DNA from: Pelomonas sp. CA6
Lineage (GTDB): Bacteria > Pseudomonadota > Gammaproteobacteria > Burkholderiales > Burkholderiaceae_C
Direction: 5' to 3'
Length of the DNA: 64,000 nt
Assembly (NCBI RefSeq): GCF_022549225.1
Contig: NZ_JAKZFD010000012.1
Span: 1 to 64,000, forward strand
Shown here: in pieces, positions 48,593-56,913 of the stretch
Position numbering within the stretch: position 1 is the stretch's first letter
Layout of the letters: each line of letters begins with the position of its first letter
Position numbers and translations under genes: made by a program
Notes under the pieces: generated by a model
What the model was told of the DNA's origin: nothing
What the model saw: only the letters and a program-made list of their open reading frames with translations
The model's database searches: none

Positions 48593-49897
48593 GTGGGTGA
48601 GCGCCGTCCGGGCTCCATCGCGTTGCGGCTGGGCGCGCAGATCTTGCGCGTCTCCATGGTCTGGGCGCTGCTGGCCGGGCTGTGCGTCTGGCTGGTGGTG
48701 CGCCATGAGGCCGACGAGCTGATGGACGACAGCCTGCAGGCCTCGGCCGAGGTGCTCGCCCATCTCCTCGCCGAGCCGCCCGCGGGTGGCTGGCCCGGGC
48801 CCCAGCCGCCCGAGGCGATCGAGCGCCATTTCGCCTGGCAGCTGCAGCGCGCCGGGCGGCTGCAGGCGCGCTCGGCGCTGGCGCCGGAGCGGGCCTGGCC
48901 GCTGCGCGAAGGCTTCAGCGACTGGCGCGGCGAGGCCGGCACACCGGGCTGGCGCCTCTATGCGCGTCCGCTGCACAGCGGCAGCACCGAGGCCTGGCTG
49001 GTGGTGGCGCAGACGCGCAAGGAGCGGCGCGAGGTGATCAGCGGCATCGGCCTGGCCAGCGCCGGGTCGGCCCTGCTGGTCGGCGGGCTGTGCACGCTGT
49101 GGCTGCGCCAGCGCGCGCGCCGCGAGCTGCGTCCGCTGGCACGGCTGGCGCAGGCCCTGCAGAGCTACGACCCGGTGCAGGACGCACAAGCCCTGCCCGA
49201 GGCCTCGCAGCAGGAGCTGACCGAGATCCGCAGCGCCGTGGTGGCGCTGGGCGAGCGCCTGGCGCTGCGCGTGGGCAATGAGCGCGCCTTCAGCGCCCAT
49301 GCCGCGCATGCGTTGCGCACGCCGCTGGCCGCGCTGGATGCCCAGCTGGCGATGGCCATGCGCGAGGCGCCCGCGCCGCTGCAGGAGCGGCTGCGGCGCA
49401 GCCGCGAGGCGGCCGACCGGCTGCGCCGCGTGGTCACGGCCATGCTGGCGCTGTTTCGCTCCGGCATGCAGCTGCAGCGCCGCCCGGTCGCGCTGGCCGA
49501 GCTGCTGGCCCACCTGCCGCTGCCGCCGCTGAGCTTGCAACTGGAGGAGCCGCTGCAGCTGGACGCCGACCCGGATCTGCTGGCGGCGGCCCTGATCAAC
49601 CTGATCGACAACGCCTGGCGCCATCATGCGACACGGCTGCATCTCAGTGCCCGCACGCTGCCCGACGGCGGCCGCGAGCTGCTGTTGCACAACGACGGCG
49701 AGGCGCTGGCGCCGGAGCGCCGCGCGGCGCTGCAGGCGGCGCTGGAGCGCCAGCAGTACGAAGGCCGCATGGGCCTGGGCCTGATGCTGGCGGACCTGGT
49801 CGCGCGCGCGCACGGCGGCGCGCTGTGGCTGCCGCCGGTGGCGCAGGGCTTCGCGGTGGCACTGTGGCTGGGCCCCGTCGATATACTGCCCGGATGA
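48593..49897 (+). CDS. Sensor histidine kinase (PmrB/QseC-like)
   Basis: 434 aa from GTG 48593. Two membrane helices (about 14-37 and 147-170) bracket a periplasmic domain of about 110 residues. The H-box is ERAFSAHAAHALRTPLAALD, the N-box ALINLIDNAWRH, and the G-box GRMGLGLMLADLVARAHGG; the usual second DxGxG is degraded to HNDGEAL. Low conservation of the ATP lid may affect activity. Its stop overlaps kdsD (ATGA), tying the two-component system to LPS genes. Confidence 0.88.
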   Translation: MGERRPGSIALRLGAQILRVSMVWALLAGLCVWLVVRHEADELMDDSLQASAEVLAHLLAEPPAGGWPGPQPPEAIERHFAWQLQRAGRLQARSALAPERAWPLREGFSDWRGEAGTPGWRLYARPLHSGSTEAWLVVAQTRKERREVISGIGLASAGSALLVGGLCTLWLRQRARRELRPLARLAQALQSYDPVQDAQALPEASQQELTEIRSAVVALGERLALRVGNERAFSAHAAHALRTPLAALDAQLAMAMREAPAPLQERLRRSREAADRLRRVVTAMLALFRSGMQLQRRPVALAELLAHLPLPPLSLQLEEPLQLDADPDLLAAALINLIDNAWRHHATRLHLSARTLPDGGRELLLHNDGEALAPERRAALQAALERQQYEGRMGLGLMLADLVARAHGGALWLPPVAQGFAVALWLGPVDILPG

Positions 49898-50886
49898 CTG
49901 CGATGCCCCCTGAATTCGACCCGCAACGCGCGGTCTGCATGGCCCGCGAGGCCCTGCAGATCGAGGCCGCGGCGCTGACCGAACTGGCGCCCCGGCTGGA
50001 CCAGGCCTTTGCCGCCGCGGTGCGCGCGATGCTGGCCTGCAGCGGCCGCGTGGTCGTGATGGGCATGGGCAAGAGCGGTCATGTGGGCCGCAAGATCGCC
50101 GCCACGCTGGCCTCCACCGGGACGCCGGCGATGTTCGTCCATCCGGCCGAGGCCAGCCATGGCGATCTCGGCATGGTCACCGTCAAGGATGTGGTGCTGG
50201 CGCTGTCGAATTCGGGCGAGAGCGAGGAGCTCAATGCCGTGCTGCCCGTGCTCAAGCGCCTGGGTGTGTGCATCGTCGCGATGACCGGCCGTGCCGAGTC
50301 CAGCCTGGCCCGCCATGCCGACATCGTGCTGGACAGCGCGGTGGCCAAGGAGGCCTGCCCGCTCAACCTGGCACCCACCGCCAGCACCACGGCGCAGATG
50401 GCGCTGGGCGATGCGCTGGCCGTGGCGCTGCTGGACGCGCGCGGCTTCAAGCCCGAGGACTTCGCCCGCTCCCACCCCGGTGGCGCGCTGGGCCGCAAGC
50501 TGCTCACCCATGTGCGCGACCTGATGCGCGAGGGCGAGGCCCTGCCGCGCGTGCGGCCGGACGCCGGCTTCACCGAGATGATGCGCGAGATGTCCGCCAA
50601 GAGCATGGGTCTGGCCATCGTCGTCGATGCCGAGGACCGCGTGCAGGGCGTGTTCACCGACGGCGACCTGCGTCGCCTGATCGAGCGCGGCGGCGACCTG
50701 CGCGGCCTCAGCGCCGGCCAGGTCATGTCCGGCCAGCCCAAGCGCGTGCGCGCCGATGCGCTGGCGGTGGATGCCGCCGACCTGATGGAAAGCGCGCGCA
50801 TCACCGTCGTGCTGGTCACCGACGAGTCCGGCCGGCTGCAGGGCGCCGTGCACATCAACGACCTGATGAGCGCCAAGGTGATCTGA
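49894..50886 (+). CDS. kdsD: D-arabinose 5-phosphate isomerase
   Basis: 330 aa. The SIS domain has GRVVVMGMGKSGHVGRKIAA, STGTPAMFVHPAEASHGDLG and LALSNSGESEEL; two C-terminal CBS domains start at HVRDLMREGEALPRVRPDAG. It makes D-arabinose 5-phosphate for Kdo synthesis. It starts inside the sensor stop and is 2 bp from kdsC. Confidence 0.96.
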   Translation: MTAMPPEFDPQRAVCMAREALQIEAAALTELAPRLDQAFAAAVRAMLACSGRVVVMGMGKSGHVGRKIAATLASTGTPAMFVHPAEASHGDLGMVTVKDVVLALSNSGESEELNAVLPVLKRLGVCIVAMTGRAESSLARHADIVLDSAVAKEACPLNLAPTASTTAQMALGDALAVALLDARGFKPEDFARSHPGGALGRKLLTHVRDLMREGEALPRVRPDAGFTEMMREMSAKSMGLAIVVDAEDRVQGVFTDGDLRRLIERGGDLRGLSAGQVMSGQPKRVRADALAVDAADLMESARITVVLVTDESGRLQGAVHINDLMSAKVI

Positions 50887-50888
50887 CG

Positions 50889-51476
50889 ATGGCGCGTGAA
50901 CTGACCCCGGCGCTGAGCTTTCCGCCCGAGCTGCTGTTGAAGGCCCAGGGCCCCGGACTGGGGCTGCGGGCCGCGATTTTCGACGTCGACGGCGTGCTGA
51001 CCGACGGCCGCATCTACCTCAGCGATGCCGGCGAAGCCTTCAAAGCCTTCGCGACCTTGGACGGCCACGGCATGAAGCTGCTGGCGCAAGCCGGCATCGT
51101 GCCCATTGTCATCACCGGGCGCGATTCGCCCGCGGTGCGTCGCCGCGTCGCCGACCTGGGGCTGGCCCATGCCGCCTATGGCGCGAAGGACAAGCTGGCC
51201 GTCGCCCAGCCGTTGCTGCAGGGCCTGGGCGTGGCCTGGGCCGAGGTCGCGGTGATCGGCGATGACTGGCCCGATCTGCCGCTGATGCTGCGTGCCGGCT
51301 TTGCCTGCGCGCCGGCGCAGGCGCATGCCGAGGTGCGCGCCGTTGCCCACCATGTGACGCAGGCCGCCGGCGGGCATGGCGCGGCGCGCGAGTTCTGCGA
51401 CCTGCTGCTGATGGCCGGTGGCCACTACGCGCGCCTGTTGCAGGGCCATCTGCAAACCCTGGACAGCGCGGGATGA
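50889..51476 (+). CDS. kdsC: 3-deoxy-D-manno-octulosonate 8-phosphate phosphatase
   Basis: 195 aa HAD-family C0 phosphatase: IFDVDGVLTDGRIYLSDAGE (nucleophile Asp), VITGRDSPAVRRR (motif II Thr/Ser), and VIGDDWPDLPLMLRAGFACA (motif IV). It releases phosphate from Kdo-8-P. It overlaps lptC by four bases (ATGA). Confidence 0.96.
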   Translation: MARELTPALSFPPELLLKAQGPGLGLRAAIFDVDGVLTDGRIYLSDAGEAFKAFATLDGHGMKLLAQAGIVPIVITGRDSPAVRRRVADLGLAHAAYGAKDKLAVAQPLLQGLGVAWAEVAVIGDDWPDLPLMLRAGFACAPAQAHAEVRAVAHHVTQAAGGHGAAREFCDLLLMAGGHYARLLQGHLQTLDSAG

Positions 51477-52195
51477 CGGCCGAGCCTCGCGTCATTCGCA
51501 GCACGGGTCGTCCGCTGCCGCCCGCGGTGGGGGGCACGCCGGCGCGGCGGCGCCAGCCGCTGTTGTGGCGGCTGCAGTCGCTGCTGGTCGCCTATGTGCC
51601 GCTGCTGGTGATGGCGCTGCTGGCGCTGTTCACCTGGTGGCTGGTCAAGAACACGCCGGAGATGGAGCCGCCGCGCGAGAAAGCCGCGCCGCGCCACATT
51701 CCCGACTATGCGATGCAGGGCTTCGAGAGCCGGCGCTTCGGCGTCGACGGTCGGCTGCGCGCCGAGCTCCATGGCCGCGAACTGCGCCACTATCCCGACA
51801 CCGACACGGTGGAGATCGACAGCGTTCAGCTGCGCGCCAGCGGCGACAAGGGCGAGCTGACCCTGGCCCAGGGCCAGCGCGCGCTGGCCAACGGCGATGG
51901 CAGCGAGGTGCAGATGATGGGTGGCGTCACCGTGCGCCGCTTCACCCGCGACGACCAGGGCCGGCTTTCCGAGCGCCCCTCTCTGGAGCTGCGCAGCGAA
52001 TTCCTGCATGCCTTCGTCAACGAGGAAAAGCTGCGTTCCCACCTGCCGTCCACGCTGTATGCGATCGGCGGCGAGCTGCAGCTGCAGTCCTTCGAGTACG
52101 ACAACCTCAGCGGCCAGCTGCGCTTCGCGGGCAAGACCCGTGGCCGGTTTGAGCCGCGTGCCACCACGCCGCGCGGCGGCAAGAAAACACCATGA
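51473..52195 (+). CDS. lptC: LPS export ABC transporter periplasmic protein LptC
   Basis: 240 aa. One membrane helix (residues about 38-58, LVAYVPLLVMALLALFTWWL) is followed by a beta-jellyroll domain with YAMQGFESRRFGVDGRL and YDNLSGQLRFAGKTRGRF at the end, typical of LptC. It passes LPS from LptBFG to LptA. Relatives usually have lptA and lptB next; here an SDR gene follows by ATGA overlap. Confidence 0.93.
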   Translation: MTAEPRVIRSTGRPLPPAVGGTPARRRQPLLWRLQSLLVAYVPLLVMALLALFTWWLVKNTPEMEPPREKAAPRHIPDYAMQGFESRRFGVDGRLRAELHGRELRHYPDTDTVEIDSVQLRASGDKGELTLAQGQRALANGDGSEVQMMGGVTVRRFTRDDQGRLSERPSLELRSEFLHAFVNEEKLRSHLPSTLYAIGGELQLQSFEYDNLSGQLRFAGKTRGRFEPRATTPRGGKKTP

Positions 52196-52992
52196 CCGGC
52201 CTGGTCTACATCACCGGCGCGTCCAGCGGCATCGGCCAGGCGCTGGCGCTGCAGTACTACCGCGCCGGCTGGTCGCTGGCGCTGGTGGCGCGGCGCGACG
52301 CGCAGATGCGCGAATGGGCGCAGGCCCAGGGCCTGGATGCGGCGCGCTGGCGCGTCTACGCGGCCGACGTCAGCGTGCCGGAGTCCATCGCCGCGGCGGG
52401 CCGCGCCTGCATCGCGCAACAGGGGCTGCCGCAGGTGGTGATTGCCAACGCCGGCATCAGCATCGGCATGGACAGCGCCTACTTCGAAGACCTGCAGGTG
52501 ATGCAGCAGGTCTACGCCACCAACAACATCGGCCTCGCCGCCACCTTTCAGCCCTTCATCGCGCCGATGCGCGAGCGGCGCGGCGGCACGCTGGTGGGGA
52601 TCGCCAGCGTGGCCGGCATACGCGGCCTGCCGGGCCATGGCGCCTATTGCTCCAGCAAGGCGGCGGTGATCAGCTATTGCGAAAGCCTGCGCGGCGAATG
52701 TCGCCCCGACGGCGTGCGCGTGGTCACCATCGCGCCCGGCTACATCGACACGCCGCTGACGCGCCAGAACCGCTACAGCATGCCCTTTCTGATGCAGCCC
52801 GAAGACTTCGCGCGCCGGGCTTTCGAGGCGATATCGGCCGGCGCCAGCTTCCGCGTGATCCCCTGGCAGATGGGCGTGGTCGCGCGGTTGCTGCGCGTGC
52901 TGCCCAATGCCTGGTTCGACCGTCTGCTGGCAGGCCGTCCGCGCAAGCATCGGCAGGGGGCCGGCCATCCTCCCGAGGCAGGCAAGACCTGA
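52192..52992 (+). CDS. Short-chain dehydrogenase/reductase
   Basis: 266 aa classical SDR: VYITGASSGIGQALALQYYR (nucleotide binding), IANAGIS (NAG), catalytic Ser in GIASVAGIRGLPGHGAYCSS and YxxxK as YCSSK. It is an NAD(P)-dependent oxidoreductase of unknown substrate. The C-terminus carries a hydrophobic and basic stretch (MGVVARLLRVLPNAWFDRLL), so membrane association is possible. It is the last gene of the kds-lpt operon. Confidence 0.92.
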   Translation: MTGLVYITGASSGIGQALALQYYRAGWSLALVARRDAQMREWAQAQGLDAARWRVYAADVSVPESIAAAGRACIAQQGLPQVVIANAGISIGMDSAYFEDLQVMQQVYATNNIGLAATFQPFIAPMRERRGGTLVGIASVAGIRGLPGHGAYCSSKAAVISYCESLRGECRPDGVRVVTIAPGYIDTPLTRQNRYSMPFLMQPEDFARRAFEAISAGASFRVIPWQMGVVARLLRVLPNAWFDRLLAGRPRKHRQGAGHPPEAGKT

Positions 52993-53036
52993 CCCTCACG
53001 CGTCAGGCTTTCCGTCAGGTCAGCGGCAACGGAATG

Positions 53037-53061
53037 AAAAAAGCACCCCGCAGGGTGCTTT
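53037..53061 (-). terminator. Terminator of the RRM protein gene
   Basis: On the minus strand, arms AAAGCACCC and GGGTGCTTT around four bases, followed by six T. It lies 29 bp after the RRM gene's stop and may also slow transcription coming from the SDR. Confidence 0.85.
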
Positions 53062-53089
53062 CTGACAGGGCCCAAGCCCTGGCGCAGGA

Positions 53090-53557
53090 TCAGTAGCCGC
53101 TGGAACGGCCACCGCCGTAACCGCCGCCGCCGCCACCACCGTAGCCGCCGCCGGAACGGCCACCACCGCCGTAGCCGCCGCCACCGGAACGGCCACCGCC
53201 GTAGCCGCCGCCGCCGGCACCGCCGCCGTAGCCGCCACCACCCGAGCGACCGCCGCCGAAGCCGCCGCCACCCGAACGGCCGCCGCCGCCGAAGCCGCCC
53301 GGACGCTCTTCACGCGGACGAGCCACGTTGACGACCAGCGCACGGCCGTCCAGAGGCTGACCGTTCATGCCGTTGATGGCGGACTGTGCCTCGGCATCAG
53401 TGGCCATTTCCACAAAGCCGAAGCCCTTGGAGCGGCCGGTTTCGCGGTCCATCATGACCTTGGCGGAATTGACGGTACCGAATTGCGAGAATGCCTCTTG
53501 CAGCGCTTCGTCGCGCACGCTGTAAGCGAGGTTGCCGACGTAAAGCTTGTTTCCCAT
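53090..53557 (-). CDS. Glycine-rich RNA-binding protein (RRM)
   Basis: 155 aa. One RRM: KLYVGNLAYSVRDEALQEAF (RNP2 is LYVGNL) and GRSKGFGFVEMATDAEAQSA (RNP1 is KGFGFVEM). The C-terminal 65 residues are GGGYGGGRS-type repeats, like cyanobacterial and plant cold-induced RNA-binding proteins. It is probably an RNA chaperone (inference). AAGGG precedes the ATG. A long AT-richer leader (53558-53680) suggests post-transcriptional, perhaps cold, control. Confidence 0.93.
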   Translation of the reverse strand: MGNKLYVGNLAYSVRDEALQEAFSQFGTVNSAKVMMDRETGRSKGFGFVEMATDAEAQSAINGMNGQPLDGRALVVNVARPREERPGGFGGGGRSGGGGFGGGRSGGGGYGGGAGGGGYGGGRSGGGGYGGGGRSGGGYGGGGGGGYGGGRSSGY

Positions 53558-53883
53558 GGGGAAGCCCTTTCAAAAACCAAATAACCAATGTGCTGCTTCA
53601 ACCCATCGTGAACCATTCAAACGAAGGCGCTGCATACAGTCGATTCCGATTATGGGTGACGCTTTTGGGCTTTCGCAATCCGTCAACCGCACTGTTGTTT
53701 TTCGGCTTCTGCGTGTTAACCCGTAAATTCCAGGCTAGCCGGCGATTTCCCGGTTGCGGACCCTTTCCGTACATAACGGCTGACGTCGATCAAAACCGAC
53801 AGCGGCCGAAAATGTCCGGGCCGCGACCGCGGTGATCGGGCCTTCCGGTCCGTTTGGATTACCAAGTTTGAGAGTTGCACGGG
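53558..53883. promoter_or_regulatory. Divergent intergenic region, promoter and long leader of the RRM gene
   Basis: 326 bp of clearly lower GC. On the minus strand, a -35-like TTGCGA (53678-53673), 18 bp, then -10-like CATAAT (53654-53649), would give a 5' leader of about 85 nt. Nothing else is recognised; no gene is present. Confidence 0.45.
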
Positions 53884-54711
53884 ATGGCGGATGCTGATCT
53901 GAAACGCGCGCAGGCCGCCCGGGAGCCGCGCATCGCGTCGTTGGTGCCCTCGCTGACCGAGCTGCTGGTGGCGCTGGGCCTGGCGCCGCGGCTGGTCGCG
54001 CGCACGGGCTTTTGCATCCATCCCCGCGAGATGGTGGCGGCGATCCCCAAGGTCGGCGGCACCAAGGACGTGCAGCTGGATCGCCTGCGCGAGCTGGCGC
54101 CCACCCATGTGCTGGTCAACGTCGACGAAAACCGCGAGGACACAGTGCGCGCGCTGCGCGAGTTCGTGCCCCGCATCGTCGTCACCCATCCCTGTCGGCC
54201 GGAGGACAACCTGGCGCTGCTGGCGCAGATGCTGCAGGAGTTCGGCGACCAGCCCGGCGTGGCGGCGCGGGCGGCGGCGCTGGACGCGGCGCTGCAGCGC
54301 GAGCTGGCGGCCTGCGGCGCGCGCGACTGGCCGCGGCGCCGCGTGCTTTACCTGATCTGGCGTCAGCCCTGGATGTGCGTGGCGCGCGACACCTACATCG
54401 CGGCCATGCTGGAGCGCGTGGGCTGGCAAAGCTGGCCAGCGGTCCAGGGTGGGCCCAGCGGCGCGGCGCGCTACCCGGTGCTGCGGGGCGACGAGCCGTG
54501 GCTGGCCGAGATCGACGAGCTGCTGCTGAGCTCCGAGCCCTACCGCTTCGGCGCCGAGCACCTCGCCGAGGCCCAGTCGCTGTGCCCGCGGGCGCGGGTG
54601 CGCCTGGTCGATGGCGAGTTGCTGAGCTGGTATGGCCCGCGCGCGGCGCCGGGCCTGGCCTATCTGCGCACGCTGGCGCAGGACGGCGCTGGCGCGGGAG
54701 CGGTTCGATGA
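53884..54711 (+). CDS. Helical-backbone metal receptor (BtuF/TroA-like) protein without signal peptide
   Basis: 275 aa from ATG 53884. It resembles the BtuF/cobalamin-binding group: RIASLVPSLTELLVALGLAP near the start, KVGGTKDVQLDRLRELAPTH, and VLYLIWRQPWMCVARDTYIA with a conserved Trp. No signal peptide or membrane anchor is seen, so it is probably cytoplasmic, unlike canonical ABC binding proteins. No transporter genes are adjacent. It overlaps creB by four bases (ATGA). The ligand is unknown. Confidence 0.82.
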   Translation: MADADLKRAQAAREPRIASLVPSLTELLVALGLAPRLVARTGFCIHPREMVAAIPKVGGTKDVQLDRLRELAPTHVLVNVDENREDTVRALREFVPRIVVTHPCRPEDNLALLAQMLQEFGDQPGVAARAAALDAALQRELAACGARDWPRRRVLYLIWRQPWMCVARDTYIAAMLERVGWQSWPAVQGGPSGAARYPVLRGDEPWLAEIDELLLSSEPYRFGAEHLAEAQSLCPRARVRLVDGELLSWYGPRAAPGLAYLRTLAQDGAGAGAVR

Positions 54712-55388
54712 GCGCACGCATCCTGCTGCTCGAGGACGATCCGGCCATCGCCCAGACGGTGGCCTTCGTGCTCGAGCGCGAGGGCTACCGGCTGGCGCTG
54801 TGTGGCTGGCTGCACGAGGCGCGCGCCTGCCTGGCGCGCGCGGAAACCGACCTCGCGCTGCTGGACGTCGGCCTGCCCGACGGCAACGGGCTGGATCTGT
54901 GCCGCGAGATCCGCCAGGGGCCGCAGCCGGCCCTGCCCATCCTGATGCTCAGCGCGCGCAGCGAGGAGAGCGACAAGGTGGCCGGCCTGGAGCTGGGCGC
55001 CGACGACTACCTGGCCAAGCCCTTCAGCCCGCGCGAGCTGGTGGCACGCGTGCGCGCGCTGCTGCGCCGTGCCCAGGCGCTGCGCGAAGCGCCGGCGAGG
55101 CCGGTGGCCGGCTTCAGCATCGAGGCGGGCGGATCGCGGGTGCGCTACCACGGCGAGTTGCTGCCGCTCACTCGGCGCGAGCTGGGGCTGCTGCTGCGCC
55201 TGCTGGAGGCGCCGCAACGCATCCATTCGCGCGACAGCCTGCTGGACGCGGTCTGGGGCCAGGAGGCCGACAGCGGCGACCGCACCGTGGACACCCACAT
55301 CAAGACCCTGCGCGCCAAGCTGCGTCTGGTCCGCCCCGAGCAGGACCCGATACGCACGCACCGCGGCCTGGGTTACTCGCTGGACTAG
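54708..55388 (+). CDS. creB: Response regulator CreB
   Basis: 226 aa OmpR-family regulator: ILLLEDDPAIAQTVAFVLER, phospho-Asp in LALLDVGLPDGNGLDL, GADDYLAKPFSPREL, and winged helix ending SGDRTVDTHIKTLRAKLRLV. The neighbour CreD identifies it as CreB. It controls envelope and metabolic genes in other bacteria. It is translationally coupled to the metal-receptor gene and 12 bp from creC. Confidence 0.9.
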   Translation: MSARILLLEDDPAIAQTVAFVLEREGYRLALCGWLHEARACLARAETDLALLDVGLPDGNGLDLCREIRQGPQPALPILMLSARSEESDKVAGLELGADDYLAKPFSPRELVARVRALLRRAQALREAPARPVAGFSIEAGGSRVRYHGELLPLTRRELGLLLRLLEAPQRIHSRDSLLDAVWGQEADSGDRTVDTHIKTLRAKLRLVRPEQDPIRTHRGLGYSLD

Positions 55389-55400
55389 GGCGGCACGGGC

Positions 55401-56855
55401 ATGCGGCTGGGCCTGCGTCTCTTTTTCGGCTTCTTCCTGATCGCCGGGCTGACGGCCTTCATCCTGCTGCGCGTGGTGCTGGGCGAGGTCAAGCCCAGCG
55501 TGCGCGAGGTGATGGAGGACCTGATGGTGGACAGCGCCCACCTGTTGGCGGAGCTCGCGCAGGACGACCTGGCCGTGATGCCGCCGGGGAGCGACCTGCG
55601 TGGCACGCGCTTCGCGCGCCATCTCGCCGCCTATGCCCAGCGGCCGGTGGACGCGCAGATCTGGGGCCTGCGCAAACAGAGCCTGGACTTGCGCGTCTAT
55701 GTCACTGACGCCCAGGGCCGCGTGGTGCTGGACAGCGTGTCCGGTCCCGACAGCGCGCTGGGCCAGGACTATTCGCGCTGGCGTGACGTGGCGCGCACGC
55801 TGCGCGGCGAGTACGGCGCGCGCTCCAGCCTGGACGAAGGCCAGAGCAGTCCGGTGATGTACGTGGCCGCGCCGGTGCAGCGCGACGGCCGGACGCTGGG
55901 CGTGGTGACGGTGGCCAAGCCGGTGGCGGCGGTGCAGCGCTTCATCGAACGCGCCGAGCGCCGCATCCTGATGGCCGGGCTGCTGCTGCTAGCGGTCTCG
56001 CTGGCGGTGGGTGCGGCGGTGACCGGGTGGCTGGTGGCCAATGTGCGCCGGCTGCGCCGCTATGCGCAGCAGGTCCAGCTGGGCAGCCGCGCGCCGCCGC
56101 CCGCGGTGCCCGGCGAATTGGGCGAACTCGCCCAGGCCATGGATGCGATGCGTGAGCGGCTGGATGGGCGAGAGCAGGTGGAGCACCTGGTGCGCGCGCT
56201 GACGCACGAGCTCAAGAGCCCGCTGGCCGCGCTGCGCGGCGCCGGCGAGTTGCTGCAGGAGGACGCGCTGCCAAGCGCCGACCGGCGCCGCTTCGCCGCC
56301 CAGGTGGTGGGGCAGAGCCAGCGCATGACCGAGCTGGTGGAGCGCGTGCTCGCGCTGACCACGCTGGAGCTGCGGCGCGGGCCCGAGCATCCGCGCCTGC
56401 TGCGCCTGGACCAGGCGGTGGACGAGGTGCTGGCGCTGCTCGCCGATCCCTTGCAGCACAAGCGGCTGCGCGTGGACTGGCGGCAGCGCGAGCCTGTCGG
56501 CGTGATGGCCGACCCCGAGCTGCTGACCCTTGCGTTGAGCAACCTGCTGACGAATGCGCTGGACTTCGCGCCGGAAGACTCGGTGCTGGAGCTGCGCACC
56601 GGGCTGCGCGAGGGGCGCGCCTTCTTCGAGCTGCGTGACCACGGCCCCGGCGTGCCGGCCGCGGCCTGGGGCCAGCTGGGGCAGCGCTTCTTTTCCACGG
56701 CGCGGCCCGGCAGCCCGCGCAAGGGCTCGGGCCTGGGGCTGGCCATCGTGCGCCAGATCGCCGAGCTGCATGGCGGCCGTCTGGGCTTCGAGCCGGGCGA
56801 GCCGGGGCTGCGCGTGACGCTGGACTTCACGCCCGCTTCACAAACTTCGTCTTGA
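55401..56855 (+). CDS. creC: Sensor histidine kinase CreC
   Basis: 484 aa. Two membrane helices (residues about 5-27 and 192-214) enclose a periplasmic dCache/PAS-like region of about 160 residues (YVTDAQGRVVLDSVSGPDSA). A HAMP linker follows. The H-box is VRALTHELKSPLAALRGAGE; N-box LSNLLTNALDFA; G1/G2 RDHGPGVP and KGSGLGLAIVRQIAELHGG, all intact. Upstream of creD by 58 bp. Confidence 0.92.
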   Translation: MRLGLRLFFGFFLIAGLTAFILLRVVLGEVKPSVREVMEDLMVDSAHLLAELAQDDLAVMPPGSDLRGTRFARHLAAYAQRPVDAQIWGLRKQSLDLRVYVTDAQGRVVLDSVSGPDSALGQDYSRWRDVARTLRGEYGARSSLDEGQSSPVMYVAAPVQRDGRTLGVVTVAKPVAAVQRFIERAERRILMAGLLLLAVSLAVGAAVTGWLVANVRRLRRYAQQVQLGSRAPPPAVPGELGELAQAMDAMRERLDGREQVEHLVRALTHELKSPLAALRGAGELLQEDALPSADRRRFAAQVVGQSQRMTELVERVLALTTLELRRGPEHPRLLRLDQAVDEVLALLADPLQHKRLRVDWRQREPVGVMADPELLTLALSNLLTNALDFAPEDSVLELRTGLREGRAFFELRDHGPGVPAAAWGQLGQRFFSTARPGSPRKGSGLGLAIVRQIAELHGGRLGFEPGEPGLRVTLDFTPASQTSS

Positions 56856-56913
56856 ACACACAGGGGCTCGCGAGACTGCCCGCTCACGTTGCAAAGAAGA
56901 CGGAGCGAAGCGA

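Noticed and set aside
56830-56860. CreB 'cre tag' (TTCAC-N6-TTCAC) before creD
   Set aside because: TTCAC occurs once (CTTCACAAAC) but the second half-site is not TTCAC at the right distance.
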